Shown here one piece after another: positions 17,603-26,321 of a stretch of 64,000 nucleotides of DNA. The translations under genes were made by a program, and so were the position numbers. The number at the start of each line of letters is the position of its first letter. The stretch's first letter is position 1. Below the pieces are notes generated by a model. The model was not told where the DNA came from. It did not search any database and saw only the letters and a list, made by a program, of their open reading frames with translations. The DNA comes from Nocardioides eburneiflavus (GTDB taxonomy: Bacteria; Actinomycetota; Actinomycetes; Propionibacteriales; Nocardioidaceae), in NCBI RefSeq assembly GCF_004785795.1, contig NZ_SRRO01000001.1:4154001-4218000 (forward strand). The letters are read 5' to 3'.

Positions 17603-18401
17603 CCTGGCACAGCACCTGCGCACCTACGGCCAGATCGCCTGGCTCTGGATCCGAGCGGCCTGGCAGTACCCCACGTCGTTCGTGCTCCTCGCCGTCGGCA
17701 ACGGGCTCATCACCGGGCTGGACTTCATCGGGCTCTGGATCATGTTCGCGCACCTGGAGGACCTCGAGGGGTTCACGCTCCCCGAGGTCGCACTGCTCTA
17801 CGGCAGCGCCTCCCTGGCGCTCGCGTGCGCCGACACGGCCATCGGCAGCGTGGAACGCATCGGCACCTACATCCGGACCGGACGCCTGGACCAGATGATG
17901 ACCAAGCCGGTCCCGTTGCTGGTGCAGGTGTGCGCCGACCAGTTCACCCTGCGCCGCCTCGGCCGGCTGACCCAGGCCGGCCTGGTCTTCGGCTGGGCCT
18001 GCACGTACGTCGACTGGACGCCGCTTCGGGCGCTGGTGGCCGTCTCGATGCTCGTCAGCGGCGCCCTGGTGTTCTTCGGCCTCTTTGTCGGGTTCTCGTG
18101 CATCCAGTTCTGGACGACCGACGCGACCGAGTTCGCCAACGCGTTCACCTACGGCGGCGCGACGGTCACCCAGTACCCGCTCAACATCTTCCCGCGGGAG
18201 GTGATGGTCGGGCTCACCTTCGTGGTCCCCGTCGCCTTCGTGAACTGGTACCCCTGCCTCTACCTCCTCGGCCGCGCCGACCCGTTCGGGACGCCCGAGG
18301 TCTTCCAGTTCGCCTCGCCGCTGGCGGGGCTCCTCACCATGACCGCAGCCCTCCTCGTCTGGCGCACCGGGGTCCGGCACTACACCTCCACCGGGAGCTG
18401 A
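17595..18401 (+). CDS. ABC-2 type permease, subunit 2 of a three-gene exporter
   Basis: A 268-residue protein with about six hydrophobic helices, including FVLLAVGNGLITGLDFIGLW near the N-terminus and ALVFFGLFVGFSCIQFW near 160. The conserved GRLDQMMTKPVPLLVQV segment and the NIFPREVMVGLTFVVPVAF near 200 are typical of the COG3694-type permease. GTG at 17595 lies inside the end of the preceding permease gene. It should form a heterodimeric channel with that protein, powered by the ATPase encoded 1 base downstream. Confidence 0.83.
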   Translation: MADLAQHLRTYGQIAWLWIRAAWQYPTSFVLLAVGNGLITGLDFIGLWIMFAHLEDLEGFTLPEVALLYGSASLALACADTAIGSVERIGTYIRTGRLDQMMTKPVPLLVQVCADQFTLRRLGRLTQAGLVFGWACTYVDWTPLRALVAVSMLVSGALVFFGLFVGFSCIQFWTTDATEFANAFTYGGATVTQYPLNIFPREVMVGLTFVVPVAFVNWYPCLYLLGRADPFGTPEVFQFASPLAGLLTMTAALLVWRTGVRHYTSTGS

Positions 18402-18402
18402 C

Positions 18403-19383
18403 ATGACCGAGCACCAGCCGGGCACCGACCCGCTCATCGACGTCCAGGACCTCGGCCGCAGCTTCGACGTACGCCGCAAGGTGGAGGGACGCCGGCGCCG
18501 CTCGCGCGAGTCCGTCGTCGCCGTGCACGACCTGACCTTCGCGGTCGGTGCCGGCGAGATGGTGGGCTACATCGGGCCCAACGGGGCCGGCAAGTCGACC
18601 ACCATCAAGATGCTCACTGGCATCCTCTTCCCCACCGCCGGCCGGGTGCGGGTGGCCGGGATGGACCCGAGCCGCGACCGGGTCGAGCTCGCGCGGCGCA
18701 TCGGCGTCGTCTTCGGGCAGCGCTCCACCCTGTGGTGGGACCTCCCGCTGCGCGACTCCTACGACCTGCTGCAGAAGATGTACCGCATCGAGCCGGCCCG
18801 CTACCGCGAGAACCTCGCCCGCTTCGTCGAGCTGCTCGACCTCGGCGACCAGCTCGACACGCCGGTGCGCCAGCTCAGCCTCGGCCAGCGGATGCGCGGG
18901 GACATCACGGCCGCCCTCCTCCACGACCCCGAGGTGCTCTACCTCGACGAGCCGACGATCGGCCTCGACGTGGTGAGCAAGGGCCGCCTGCGCGAGTTCC
19001 TCCGCGCGCTCAACGCCGAGCGCGGCACGACGCTCCTGCTGACCACCCACGACCTCCAGGACATCGAGGCGCTCTGCGACCGGGTGATCGTGATCGACCA
19101 CGGCACGAGCGTGTACGACGGCTCCCTGTCCAGCCTCCACGCCCAGGGCGGGTCCACGCGGACCCTGGTGGTCGACCTCGTCGACGAGGCGCCGCCGGTC
19201 GAGGTGCCCGGCGCGACCGTGCGCCGGGTCGAGGGTCCGCGCCAGTGGCTGTCGTTCCCCGCCGACGCGAGCGCCGCGCCGATCGTGGCCGCAGTCGCCG
19301 CGGCGTACGACGTCGCCGACCTCTCCATCCAGGAGCCGGACATCGAGGACGTCATCCGCGAGCTCTACTCGCGGGGCGCCTGA
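18403..19383 (+). CDS. ABC transporter ATPase of the three-gene exporter
   Basis: A 326-residue nucleotide-binding protein. Walker A is GPNGAGKST near 60, the Q-loop lies in VVFGQRSTLWWDLPL near 105, the signature is LSLGQRMRGD near 160, Walker B is VLYLDEPTIGLD near 180 and the switch His is in LLTTHDLQD. A C-terminal regulatory extension of about 100 residues follows. The FGQRSTLWWDLP segment is typical of this ATPase type. It completes the permease-permease-ATPase operon 16790-19383. Confidence 0.92.
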   Translation: MTEHQPGTDPLIDVQDLGRSFDVRRKVEGRRRRSRESVVAVHDLTFAVGAGEMVGYIGPNGAGKSTTIKMLTGILFPTAGRVRVAGMDPSRDRVELARRIGVVFGQRSTLWWDLPLRDSYDLLQKMYRIEPARYRENLARFVELLDLGDQLDTPVRQLSLGQRMRGDITAALLHDPEVLYLDEPTIGLDVVSKGRLREFLRALNAERGTTLLLTTHDLQDIEALCDRVIVIDHGTSVYDGSLSSLHAQGGSTRTLVVDLVDEAPPVEVPGATVRRVEGPRQWLSFPADASAAPIVAAVAAAYDVADLSIQEPDIEDVIRELYSRGA

Positions 19384-19399
19384 CGCGTCGTGCGGGCGC

Positions 19400-20545
19400 T
19401 CAGAGGCCGCGGTGCTGCTCGGAGTGACGCTCCGGTGACGTCAGGGGCTGGCGCTCGAGCACCAGCATCGCCCGGTCGTCGTCACCGCGCGGGACCTTCT
19501 TGAGCACCCGCCTGGGCAGCCCGGTGAAGCCGCGCGCATCGACGGCCTTGAGCGCCTCGTGGCGCAGCCAGTCGATGCCCTGGTCGAGGTCGCGGTCGGC
19601 CGACTCGATGACCCCGTCGGTGTAGAACATCAACGCCTCGCCCGGGTGCAGGCGCCCCTTGCTGGGGGTGAACTCGGCCTCGTCGATGACGCCCAGCGCC
19701 ATCCCGCGCGCGTTGTCGATCGACCAGCCCCGGTGGCCGAGGTGCCAGTGGAGCGCGGGCGGGTGCCCGGCGCTGGTGATCGTGTAGTCACCGGTCACGA
19801 GGTCGACCTTGATGTGCACGGCGGTCGCGAGCGACTCCTCGGACTCCTGGCGGAGCAGGAAGGCGTTGGCCGCGGCCATCAGCTCGGCGGGCGGCAGCGC
19901 ACCGATGAGGCCGCCGAGTGCGCCGGCGAACTGCAGCGCCTGGGGACCCACCGCCGTGCCCTTGCCGCACACGTCGACCAGCGCCATCTCCAGCCACCGG
20001 CCCTCGCGGAGGTCGGCCACGAGGAAGTCGCCGGCATAGCTCGGTCCGTTGGCGGTGATGGTGGCCGACTGCGAGCGCCAGCCGTCGGGCAGCGGCGGCA
20101 CGACTCCCTGCCGCTGGAGCCGGTCGCGCAGCTGGGTCAGCACCGCCTCGCTCAGTGCCATCGGCAGACCGGAGCGCTGGCGGCTCGACTGGTAGATCGC
20201 CAGCATCAGGGCCAGGGCGAAGATCACGAGTGCCGAGGCCCGAGAGGGTGTGGCGAAGTCGGTCTGCATCGAGTTCCACACCGAGACGGCCCCGAGCACG
20301 ACGGCGAGCAGCAGCAGCGGGACGAAGCGCAGGAGCATCGTCCCGACCATCAGGAACAGGAACCACATCGCCACGGGGACGATGACCTCGACCAGCAGCC
20401 CGAGGACCACGGTGAGGCAGATCATCGCCACCAGGACGAGCAGCAGGAACATCTGGCTGGCCCGCGAGCCGGTGCGCCAGCCGTCGATGCGCTGCTGGAC
20501 GTAGGCGGCGAACCCGCGCAGCACGGACCCCAACGCGTTCGACAC
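19400..20545 (-). CDS. Membrane-anchored PP2C-type (SpoIIE-domain) serine phosphatase
   Basis: A 381-residue protein. Residues 24-110 hold three to four hydrophobic segments (MFLLLVLVAMICLTVVLGLL, then WFLFLMVGTMLLRFVPLLLL), and residues 160-375 form the SpoIIE/PP2C phosphatase domain with metal-binding Asp in AGDFLVADLREG, LVDVCGKGTAVG and LMFYTDGVIES. It probably dephosphorylates an anti-sigma-factor antagonist or similar target at the membrane. No kinase or antagonist gene is adjacent. GTG 20545 is chosen because of a leaderless -10 box; the longer upstream frame overlaps the divergent hydrolase gene. Confidence 0.87.
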   Translation of the reverse strand: MSNALGSVLRGFAAYVQQRIDGWRTGSRASQMFLLLVLVAMICLTVVLGLLVEVIVPVAMWFLFLMVGTMLLRFVPLLLLAVVLGAVSVWNSMQTDFATPSRASALVIFALALMLAIYQSSRQRSGLPMALSEAVLTQLRDRLQRQGVVPPLPDGWRSQSATITANGPSYAGDFLVADLREGRWLEMALVDVCGKGTAVGPQALQFAGALGGLIGALPPAELMAAANAFLLRQESEESLATAVHIKVDLVTGDYTITSAGHPPALHWHLGHRGWSIDNARGMALGVIDEAEFTPSKGRLHPGEALMFYTDGVIESADRDLDQGIDWLRHEALKAVDARGFTGLPRRVLKKVPRGDDDRAMLVLERQPLTSPERHSEQHRGL

Positions 20546-20551
20546 GTCCGA

Positions 20552-20557
20552 AGGGTA
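20552..20557 (-). promoter_or_regulatory. -10 box of a leaderless promoter (PP2C phosphatase)
   Basis: TACCCT on the minus strand, 6 bases before the GTG at 20545; divergent from the hydrolase promoter at 20614. Confidence 0.45.
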
Positions 20558-20613
20558 GGGCTCGACAAGGGTTGGCCGGAGTGGAACCGACAAAATCTGC
20601 GGCCGTCGCTGGA

Positions 20614-20619
20614 TAGGCT
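20614..20619 (+). promoter_or_regulatory. -10 box of a leaderless promoter (alpha/beta hydrolase)
   Basis: TAGGCT lies 6 bases before the ATG at 20626. Confidence 0.55.
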
Positions 20620-20625
20620 CGACCC

Positions 20626-21621
20626 ATGCCTCTGGTCCCGCTGCAGGCCGACGTCCTCGGTCCTGAGTTCCGGGTGGAGACCATCTCCCTCCCGCCCGAT
20701 CCCGAAGGGCCGGTCGTCGCCACCCTGGTGACCCTCGAGCCGGCCGAGCCCAACGGTCGCGCCGTGCTGCACGTGCACGGGTTCGCCGACTACTTCTTCC
20801 ACACCGAGTACGCACGGTGGTGGGCCGATCGCGGCTACACCTTCTACGCCCTCGACCTGCGCAAGTACGGCCGCTCGCTGCTGGAGCACCAGACGCCCCA
20901 CTACGTCGCCGACCTCGACGAGTACTTCGCCGAGATCGACCTCGCGTGGTGGCGCATCACGCGGCGCGACGGTCACCGCGAGGTCATCGCCTCGGCCCAC
21001 TCCACCGGCGGCCTCACCGTCCCCCTGTGGGCGCGCAGGCGCCGGCCGCCCGAGCTGGTCGCGCTGGTGCTCAACTCGCCGTGGTTCGACATGCAGGGGG
21101 CCGCGTGGCTGCGCAGTCCCGCGACCCGCCTCGCGCTCGAGCGGATCGGCACCAGCCGTCCGCTGCAGGAGATCCCGCGCAAGGTCAGCACCGTCTACGG
21201 CCGGTCGCTGCACAAGGAGCACGGCGGCGAGTGGGACTACGACCTGTCGTGGAAGCCGCTGGAGTCGCGACCGGTGTACGTCGGGTGGCTGCGCGCCGTA
21301 CGCCGCGGGCACGCACTGCTCCACGCCGGCCTCGACCTCGCCTGCCCCACCCTGGTGCTCTCCTCGGCCCGGTCGTTCTTCGGCGAGCAGACCGACGAGA
21401 CCGCCGCGTCCCACGACATCGTGCTCGACGTCGAGCAGATCCGGCACTGGGCCTCGTCGGTCGGGCGTCACGTCACGTCGATCGCGATCGAGGGCGCGAT
21501 CCACGACGTGGTGCTCTCGCGCCCCGAGGTGCGCGCCCAGGCGTACGCCGCCATCGACACCTGGCTCCGGGCGTGGGTGGAGCCGGGGGTCGTGGAGGGC
21601 ACCGCAGGCGCCGGCGGCTGA
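20626..21621 (+). CDS. Alpha/beta hydrolase (monoacylglycerol-lipase/S33-like)
   Basis: A 331-residue alpha/beta hydrolase. VLHVHGFADYFFHTEYARWW near 48-67 supplies the oxyanion HG, ASAHSTGGLTVPLW near 121 is the nucleophile elbow (G/A-x-S-x-G with Ser in H-S-T-G-G), and the C-terminal GAIHDVVLSRPEVR near 292 holds the catalytic His. No signal peptide is present, so it is likely cytoplasmic. Substrate is probably a lipid ester; not resolved. Divergent from the phosphatase gene. Confidence 0.85.
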   Translation: MPLVPLQADVLGPEFRVETISLPPDPEGPVVATLVTLEPAEPNGRAVLHVHGFADYFFHTEYARWWADRGYTFYALDLRKYGRSLLEHQTPHYVADLDEYFAEIDLAWWRITRRDGHREVIASAHSTGGLTVPLWARRRRPPELVALVLNSPWFDMQGAAWLRSPATRLALERIGTSRPLQEIPRKVSTVYGRSLHKEHGGEWDYDLSWKPLESRPVYVGWLRAVRRGHALLHAGLDLACPTLVLSSARSFFGEQTDETAASHDIVLDVEQIRHWASSVGRHVTSIAIEGAIHDVVLSRPEVRAQAYAAIDTWLRAWVEPGVVEGTAGAGG

Positions 21622-21633
21622 GGGGCGGCTGCC

Positions 21634-22395
21634 TCAGGCGAGCAGCGCGACGAGCGCGACGATCCCCACCGTGGCGATCACGGCGCGCAGCAGCGCGGGG
21701 GGCAACCGGCGTCCCACGCCCGCGCCGACCTGCCCTCCGACGACGGAGCCGAGGGCGATCAGGCCGGCGACGACCCAGTCGATGTCCGCGACCGCGACGA
21801 AGACCAGCGCGGCGACGGCGTTGACCAGCAGGGCCAGGACGTTCTTGGTGGCCGTGTGACGCTGCATCGAGTCGGCGACCCCGATGCCGAGGATCGCCAT
21901 GAGCAGCACGCCCTGCGCCGCCCCGAAGTAGCCGCCGTAGACGCCGGCCGCCGCGACCGCGGGCCACACCCACCACACGCCGTGGTCGGGGATCCCGCCC
22001 CGCGACTCGGCACGGGCAGCGACCGAGCGCTGGATCCGGGGGCCGAGCAGGACGAGCAGGACGCCGAGGGCGATGAGCGCCGGCACGATGGCGTCGAAGG
22101 CGGACGACGGCAGCCAGAGCAGCAGCAGTGCCCCGGCGATGCCACCGAGGAGCGACGCGGACCCGAGGCGGAGGACCCGCGCCCGCTGGCCCGCCAGCTC
22201 GCGTCGGTAGCCGAAGACGCCGGACATGCTCCCCGGGACGAGACCGACGGTGTTGCTGACGTTGGCGGTGACGGGGGGAACGCCGAACGCCAGCAGGGTC
22301 GGGAACGTGATCAACGTCCCCGACCCCACCACGGTGTTGATGGTGCCGGCTGCCACCCCTGCGAGGGTGATCAGCACCGCCTCGATCGGACTCAC
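21634..22395 (-). CDS. TauE/SafE (TSUP)-family permease
   Basis: A 253-residue protein with about eight hydrophobic helices. It starts VSPIEAVLITLAGVAAGTIN and carries VGSGTLITFPTLLAFGVPPV and ANVSNTVGLVPGSMSG, the two repeated family signatures at residues 24-60. Family members export sulfite or organosulfonates; the substrate here is unknown. The GTG at 22395 overlaps the SPFH-protein stop (GTGA), showing translational coupling to that gene. Confidence 0.87.
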   Translation of the reverse strand: MSPIEAVLITLAGVAAGTINTVVGSGTLITFPTLLAFGVPPVTANVSNTVGLVPGSMSGVFGYRRELAGQRARVLRLGSASLLGGIAGALLLLWLPSSAFDAIVPALIALGVLLVLLGPRIQRSVAARAESRGGIPDHGVWWVWPAVAAAGVYGGYFGAAQGVLLMAILGIGVADSMQRHTATKNVLALLVNAVAALVFVAVADIDWVVAGLIALGSVVGGQVGAGVGRRLPPALLRAVIATVGIVALVALLA

Positions 22396-23546
22396 TGGCC
22401 GGCAGGTGCCTCCGGGTCGCCGGTGTCGCCGAGCCCGAGCGGGCCGTCGGAGCCGGGCGTGCCCTCCGACGTGGTCGGCCGCAGCTTGCCCGGGCTGGCG
22501 GCGATCTCCGCCTCCGCGATCGCCCGCTGCACGGCCTCGTTGGTGGCCGAGGTCCCGTCGTCGTCGGAGCCGCGCGGCAGCTGCGGCTCGCTGGGGCCCA
22601 TGTCGACCCGCTTGCGCGGGCTGGCGTCCCGGGGGATGCCGGCGATCTCGTGGATGGACGAGCCGAGGCCCTCCATCGCCTTGGTGATCTCCGAGGGGAT
22701 GACCCACACCTTGTTGGCACTGCCCTCGGCGATCTTGGGCATCATCTGGAGGTACTGGTAGGCGAGCAGCGACTGGTCGGGCTGTCCGTCGTGGATCGCC
22801 TGGAAGACGGTCTGGATGGCCTGGCCCTCACCCTGAGCACGCAGGATGGCTGCCTCGCGGTCGGCCTGGGCGCGCAGGATCTGCGACTCGCGGTCACCCT
22901 CGGCGTTGAGGATCTGCGACTGCTTGTTGCCCTCGGCGGTGAGGATGGCCGACTGACGCTGGCCCTCGGCGGAGAGGATGAGCGCCCGCTTGTCGCGGTC
23001 GGCGCGCATCTGCTTCTCCATCGCGTCCTTGATGGAGGGCGGCGGGTCGATGCCCTTGAGCTCCACCCGGTTGACCCGGATGCCCCACTTGCCGGTGGCC
23101 TCGTCGAGCACGCCCCGCAGGCCCGTGTTGATCGAGTCACGGCTGGTGAGCGTCTCCTCGAGGTCCATGCCGCCGACGATGTTGCGCAGGGTCGTCATGG
23201 TGAGCTGCTCGATCGCCTGGATGTAGTTGGCGATCTCGTAGGTCGCCGCGACGGGGTCGGTCACCTGGAAGTAGATGACCGTGTCGATCGACACCACGAG
23301 GTTGTCCTCGGTGATCACCGGCTGCGGCGGGAAGCTCACGACCTGCTCACGCAGGTCGATGAGGTAGCGCACCTTGTCGATGAACGGCACGACGATGTTG
23401 AGTCCCGCTGGCAGCGTCCCCTTGTACTTGCCGAAGCGCTCGACGATGCCGGCCCGGGCCTGGGGCACGATCCGGACCGTCTTGGCGAGCATGACGACGA
23501 TGAACAGGACGACGAGCAGGAACAGGATGAACAACGCTGACGGCAC
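22392..23546 (-). CDS. SPFH/band-7 (stomatin-like) membrane protease-scaffold protein
   Basis: A 384-residue protein: an N-terminal membrane anchor (residues 4-21), an SPFH domain (about 25-200, with IVERFGKYKGTLPAGLNIVV and TLRNIVGGMDLEETLTSRD), then a coiled-coil built from four 11-residue repeats (residues about 198-242, pattern AEGxxxSQIL) and a Pro/Asp-rich tail. SPFH proteins form membrane microdomain cages and usually pair with NfeD proteins. The nfeD gene lies directly upstream (63-base gap) and the TauE gene overlaps its end. The GTG has a GGGGGAGA ribosome site. Confidence 0.93.
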   Translation of the reverse strand: MPSALFILFLLVVLFIVVMLAKTVRIVPQARAGIVERFGKYKGTLPAGLNIVVPFIDKVRYLIDLREQVVSFPPQPVITEDNLVVSIDTVIYFQVTDPVAATYEIANYIQAIEQLTMTTLRNIVGGMDLEETLTSRDSINTGLRGVLDEATGKWGIRVNRVELKGIDPPPSIKDAMEKQMRADRDKRALILSAEGQRQSAILTAEGNKQSQILNAEGDRESQILRAQADREAAILRAQGEGQAIQTVFQAIHDGQPDQSLLAYQYLQMMPKIAEGSANKVWVIPSEITKAMEGLGSSIHEIAGIPRDASPRKRVDMGPSEPQLPRGSDDDGTSATNEAVQRAIAEAEIAASPGKLRPTTSEGTPGSDGPLGLGDTGDPEAPAGQ

Positions 23547-23609
23547 TGGTCTCCCCCGATCTTGTGGTGTGCGTGTGGGTGATGCGGATGAAAGGGCCCG
23601 GGCGACGGG

Positions 23610-24071
23610 TCAGGGCTCGAGCGTCCCGACGGGGTGCACGTAGGCCGTGGCGCCCCTGATCTCGAAGATCTCGACGGTCTCGCCCGGAGCGATCCGGACG
23701 TTCTCGTCGTAGGGCAGCGCCGTCCAGATCTCGCCGCCGGCCTTGATCCTCCCGGGCGCCAGACCGGTGATCTCCTCGGTCACGAGCCCCCGCGTGCCGA
23801 CCAGCTTGCCGTGGCCGAGCGAGAGCTCGGGCCCGCCGTGGAGACGCTTGACGAAGGCCGGCCGGACGAAGGCCAGCATCGCGGTCGACGCAGCGAGTGC
23901 GGCGAGGATCTGCACGAACACCGGCAGGCCGAGCAGGGCGGCCGCCATCCCGATCACGGCGCCGGCCGCGAGCATCGCGAGGATCAGGTCGAGGCTGAAC
24001 ATCTCGGCGAGGCCGAGGCCGATCGAGAGCGCGAGCCAGGTCTCCCAGAGGTGGTCGCGGATCCAGTCCAT
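23610..24071 (-). CDS. NfeD-family protein
   Basis: A 153-residue protein: two or three membrane helices in residues 10-72 (LALSIGLGLAEMFSLDLILA and GLPVFVQILAALAASTAMLA), then a soluble OB-fold domain with GTRGLVTEEITGLAPGRIKA and GEIWTALPYDENVRIAPGE. This is the short NfeD form that partners an SPFH/stomatin protein, encoded directly downstream. The ATG has a leaderless -10 box. Confidence 0.9.
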   Translation of the reverse strand: MDWIRDHLWETWLALSIGLGLAEMFSLDLILAMLAAGAVIGMAAALLGLPVFVQILAALAASTAMLAFVRPAFVKRLHGGPELSLGHGKLVGTRGLVTEEITGLAPGRIKAGGEIWTALPYDENVRIAPGETVEIFEIRGATAYVHPVGTLEP

Positions 24072-24077
24072 GTCCCG

Positions 24078-24083
24078 AGCCTA
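24078..24083 (-). promoter_or_regulatory. -10 box of a leaderless promoter (nfeD-SPFH-TauE operon)
   Basis: TAGGCT on the minus strand, 6 bases before the ATG at 24071. Confidence 0.5.
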
Positions 24084-24100
24084 TCCAGTGTGTGCTGACA

Positions 24101-24907
24101 TCACGCGGGAGCGACCCGCTGGGCGGGGCGACGGCGCGCGGCGAACCGGTCGTCGGCCCGGCTGAGCAACAGGGGCATCCCGAACGTCTCCGAGAGGGTC
24201 TCGGCGGTGATGACGTCGTCGACCGGGCCCGAGTCGACCACGCGGCCCTCGCGCATCAGGAGCGCGTGCGTGAAGCCGGGTGGGATCTCCTCCACGTGGT
24301 GCGAGACCAGCACGGTCGCCGGGGAGTCCGGGTCGAGGGCGAGGTACGACAAGGTGGCGACGAGGTCCTCGCGGCCCCCGAGGTCGAGACCCGCGGCCGG
24401 CTCGTCGAGGAGGAGCAGCTCGGGGTCGGCCATCAGCGCGCGGGCGATCTGCACCCGCTTGCGCTCGCCCTCGCTGAGGGTGCCGAAGGTCCGCTCGAGC
24501 AGGTGGCCCGCCCCGACCTCGGTCAGCAGTCCGGTCGCCCGGTCGTGGTCGAGGTCGGCGTACTCCTCGCGCCAGCGACCGACCACGCCGTAGGACGCGG
24601 ACACGACCACGTCCCTGACGAGCTCGCTCCGGGGGATCCGGTCGGCGAGCGCCGCGCTCGTCAGCCCGATGCGCGGGCGGAGCTCGAAGACGTCGGTGGT
24701 GCCGAGCACCTCGTCGAGGATGCCCGCGACCCCTGACGTCGGGTGCAGCTGGGCCGCAGCGACCTGGAGCAGCGTGGTCTTGCCGGCGCCGTTGGGACCC
24801 AGCACCACCCAGCGCTCGTCCTCCTCGACCAGCCAGCTCACGTCGTCGAGCAGCAGCGACGCACCACGGCGCACCGTGACGCCTGCGAACTCGACGACGG
24901 CGACCAT
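24101..24907 (-). CDS. Stand-alone ABC transporter ATPase
   Basis: A 268-residue nucleotide-binding protein. Walker A is GPNGAGKTT near 36, signature LSEGERKRVQIARAL near 145, Walker B LLLLDEPAAGLDLGG near 165, and switch His in VLVSHHVEEIPPG. The EIPPGFTHALLMREGRVV segment resembles the ModF/YlmA group of orphan ATPases. No permease gene is adjacent. ATG 24907 is chosen by its leaderless -10 box; the longer frame upstream is antisense to the next gene. Confidence 0.87.
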   Translation of the reverse strand: MVAVVEFAGVTVRRGASLLLDDVSWLVEEDERWVVLGPNGAGKTTLLQVAAAQLHPTSGVAGILDEVLGTTDVFELRPRIGLTSAALADRIPRSELVRDVVVSASYGVVGRWREEYADLDHDRATGLLTEVGAGHLLERTFGTLSEGERKRVQIARALMADPELLLLDEPAAGLDLGGREDLVATLSYLALDPDSPATVLVSHHVEEIPPGFTHALLMREGRVVDSGPVDDVITAETLSETFGMPLLLSRADDRFAARRRPAQRVAPA

Positions 24908-24914
24908 GTTCCTC

Positions 24915-24920
24915 ACCCTA
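24915..24920 (-). promoter_or_regulatory. -10 box of a leaderless promoter (orphan ABC ATPase)
   Basis: TAGGGT on the minus strand, 7 bases before the ATG at 24907. Confidence 0.45.
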
Positions 24921-24966
24921 TCCAGCAGCCGCCCCGCTACCGGGCCGGACACGACGAGCCGGGGAG

Positions 24967-24972
24967 TAGCCT
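24967..24972 (+). promoter_or_regulatory. -10 box of a (near-)leaderless promoter (hypothetical gene)
   Basis: TAGCCT lies 8 bases before the ATG at 24981. Confidence 0.4.
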
Positions 24973-24980
24973 CGCCCGCG

Positions 24981-25691
24981 ATGTCCTCGACCATGCCCGC
25001 CCTCCCCCACTCGGCAACGCTCGCATGGTGGCTGACCGCGTGGCTGCGCGGCCACGAGCAGACCGACCACGTCCTCGACGAGCTGTCAGGCGGGACCCAC
25101 CTGCTCCGGGGGGGCTCGGCACTCGACCTGCTCGTGCGCGCCCGCGGCACCGGCGCGACGTACGCCGGGCTTGCGCTGCCGGTCGACGGTGACCCGCTGG
25201 GCCTGGGTGGGCCGCCCGCCTTCAACGCCGCGGCACTCGACGCGGGTCAGGCCGTCGTGGTCGGCGACCTCGGCCTCGTGCCCGAGGAGCAGGGCGAGAC
25301 GGTGCAGTGGCGGACCTTCGAGGCGACCCGACGCCAGCTGCCCGACGTCGGCGAGGCCGACCGCGGGCTGCGCGAGGAGCTCCTCGGTGCAGCCGCGGAC
25401 CTGGCGGACCTCGACGTGGCGCGGTGGCGCCCCGAGGCCGCCGACGCACTCATGAACCTGCACCACCGGCCTGCGGTCGACGCACCGCTCGGCACCCCGG
25501 CACGCTGCGTCGACCTGGCCGCGCGCGGGCTCCAGGCGTGGGCGATCGTCGACCTGGCGCTCGCCGACGACGGCGGCGCGGTGTCGGCGTACGAGGTGGA
25601 GCGGCGCCGCGCCCTGCTCCGGCCCCTGGGTCGGGCGGCACGCCGCGCGATCGTCGCGGCGTGCTCGCCCGAGGTGTGGCCTCCGGCCTGA
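24981..25691 (+). CDS. Conserved-looking hypothetical protein
   Basis: A 236-residue protein that I cannot place in a named family. It is Ala/Leu/Asp-rich with no signal peptide or clear membrane helix. Notable segments are LAWWLTAWLRGHEQTDHVLD near 12-31 and RPEAADALMNLHHRPAVDA near 152, and an Arg-rich C-terminal helix (EVERRRALLRPLGRAARRA). Coding character (third-position GC, absence of a better frame on the other strand) supports it as a real gene. Start chosen by the -10 box at 24967; the longer open frame upstream overlaps the divergent ATPase. Confidence 0.7.
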   Translation: MSSTMPALPHSATLAWWLTAWLRGHEQTDHVLDELSGGTHLLRGGSALDLLVRARGTGATYAGLALPVDGDPLGLGGPPAFNAAALDAGQAVVVGDLGLVPEEQGETVQWRTFEATRRQLPDVGEADRGLREELLGAAADLADLDVARWRPEAADALMNLHHRPAVDAPLGTPARCVDLAARGLQAWAIVDLALADDGGAVSAYEVERRRALLRPLGRAARRAIVAACSPEVWPPA

Positions 25692-25710
25692 CGGGCCGGT
25701 CAGAGTGGCG

Positions 25711-26154
25711 TCAGCCGCCGTACTGGCCGGTGCCGTACGCCGGGGGCGGGGGCGGGGGGTAGCCACCCTCGTAGCCGGCCGGACCGGTCTTGGGGTTGGG
25801 GCCGTACTTGTTGTCGGCCTTCGAGTCGGTGCAGAACCACACGATGATGAGGATCCACCCGACGATCGGGATGATGCCGATCAGGATCCACCAACCGCTC
25901 TTGTCGATGTCGTGGAGGCGTCGCACGCCGACCGCGAGGCTCGGCAGGAACAGGGCCAGGCTGACCACGGTGTTGATCAGGCCGCCGCTGGTGGCGCCGT
26001 CGTAGTCGGTGCCGATGACGGTGTCGAGGATGTTGGTGACGATGCCGACCAGGAACGAGAACAGCGCGAAGTACCAGTACTCGGAGCGACGTGCGCGCCC
26101 GGAGAAGTCGACGTACTTGGACAGGCACGTGCGGACTGCGGTCATGAAGTCCAT
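25711..26154 (-). CDS. DUF805 membrane protein
   Basis: A 147-residue protein. It begins with the DUF805 hallmark CLSKYVDFSGRARRSEYWYF (residues 10-29), then three to four hydrophobic helices (residues 28-48, 60-76, 90-108) containing the conserved RRLHDIDKSGWW (78-89), followed by a Gly/Tyr/Pro-rich cytoplasmic tail. The family is widespread and of unknown function. ATG 26154 has an AGGGGG ribosome site. Confidence 0.9.
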   Translation of the reverse strand: MDFMTAVRTCLSKYVDFSGRARRSEYWYFALFSFLVGIVTNILDTVIGTDYDGATSGGLINTVVSLALFLPSLAVGVRRLHDIDKSGWWILIGIIPIVGWILIIVWFCTDSKADNKYGPNPKTGPAGYEGGYPPPPPPAYGTGQYGG

Positions 26155-26321
26155 GGATTACCCCCTGTGTATGGGCGGTGCCGTAGCGGACCGCCGGCGG
26201 GAGCACCGTAGGGCATCCGGCGGCGCGGGACCAGCACCCCGGCCGCGGGCGGCTCGGGCCTCGCCCGAGGCGCGGACCCGGCCGCCCGGCGACGCGGCGC
26301 GGGGCTAGCCTTCCTCCCACC

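Noticed and set aside
22840..23010. Tandem DNA repeat in the SPFH gene.
   Set aside because: The periodicity is 33 bases and explained by the 11-residue coiled-coil repeats of the protein family, not by a separate repeat element.
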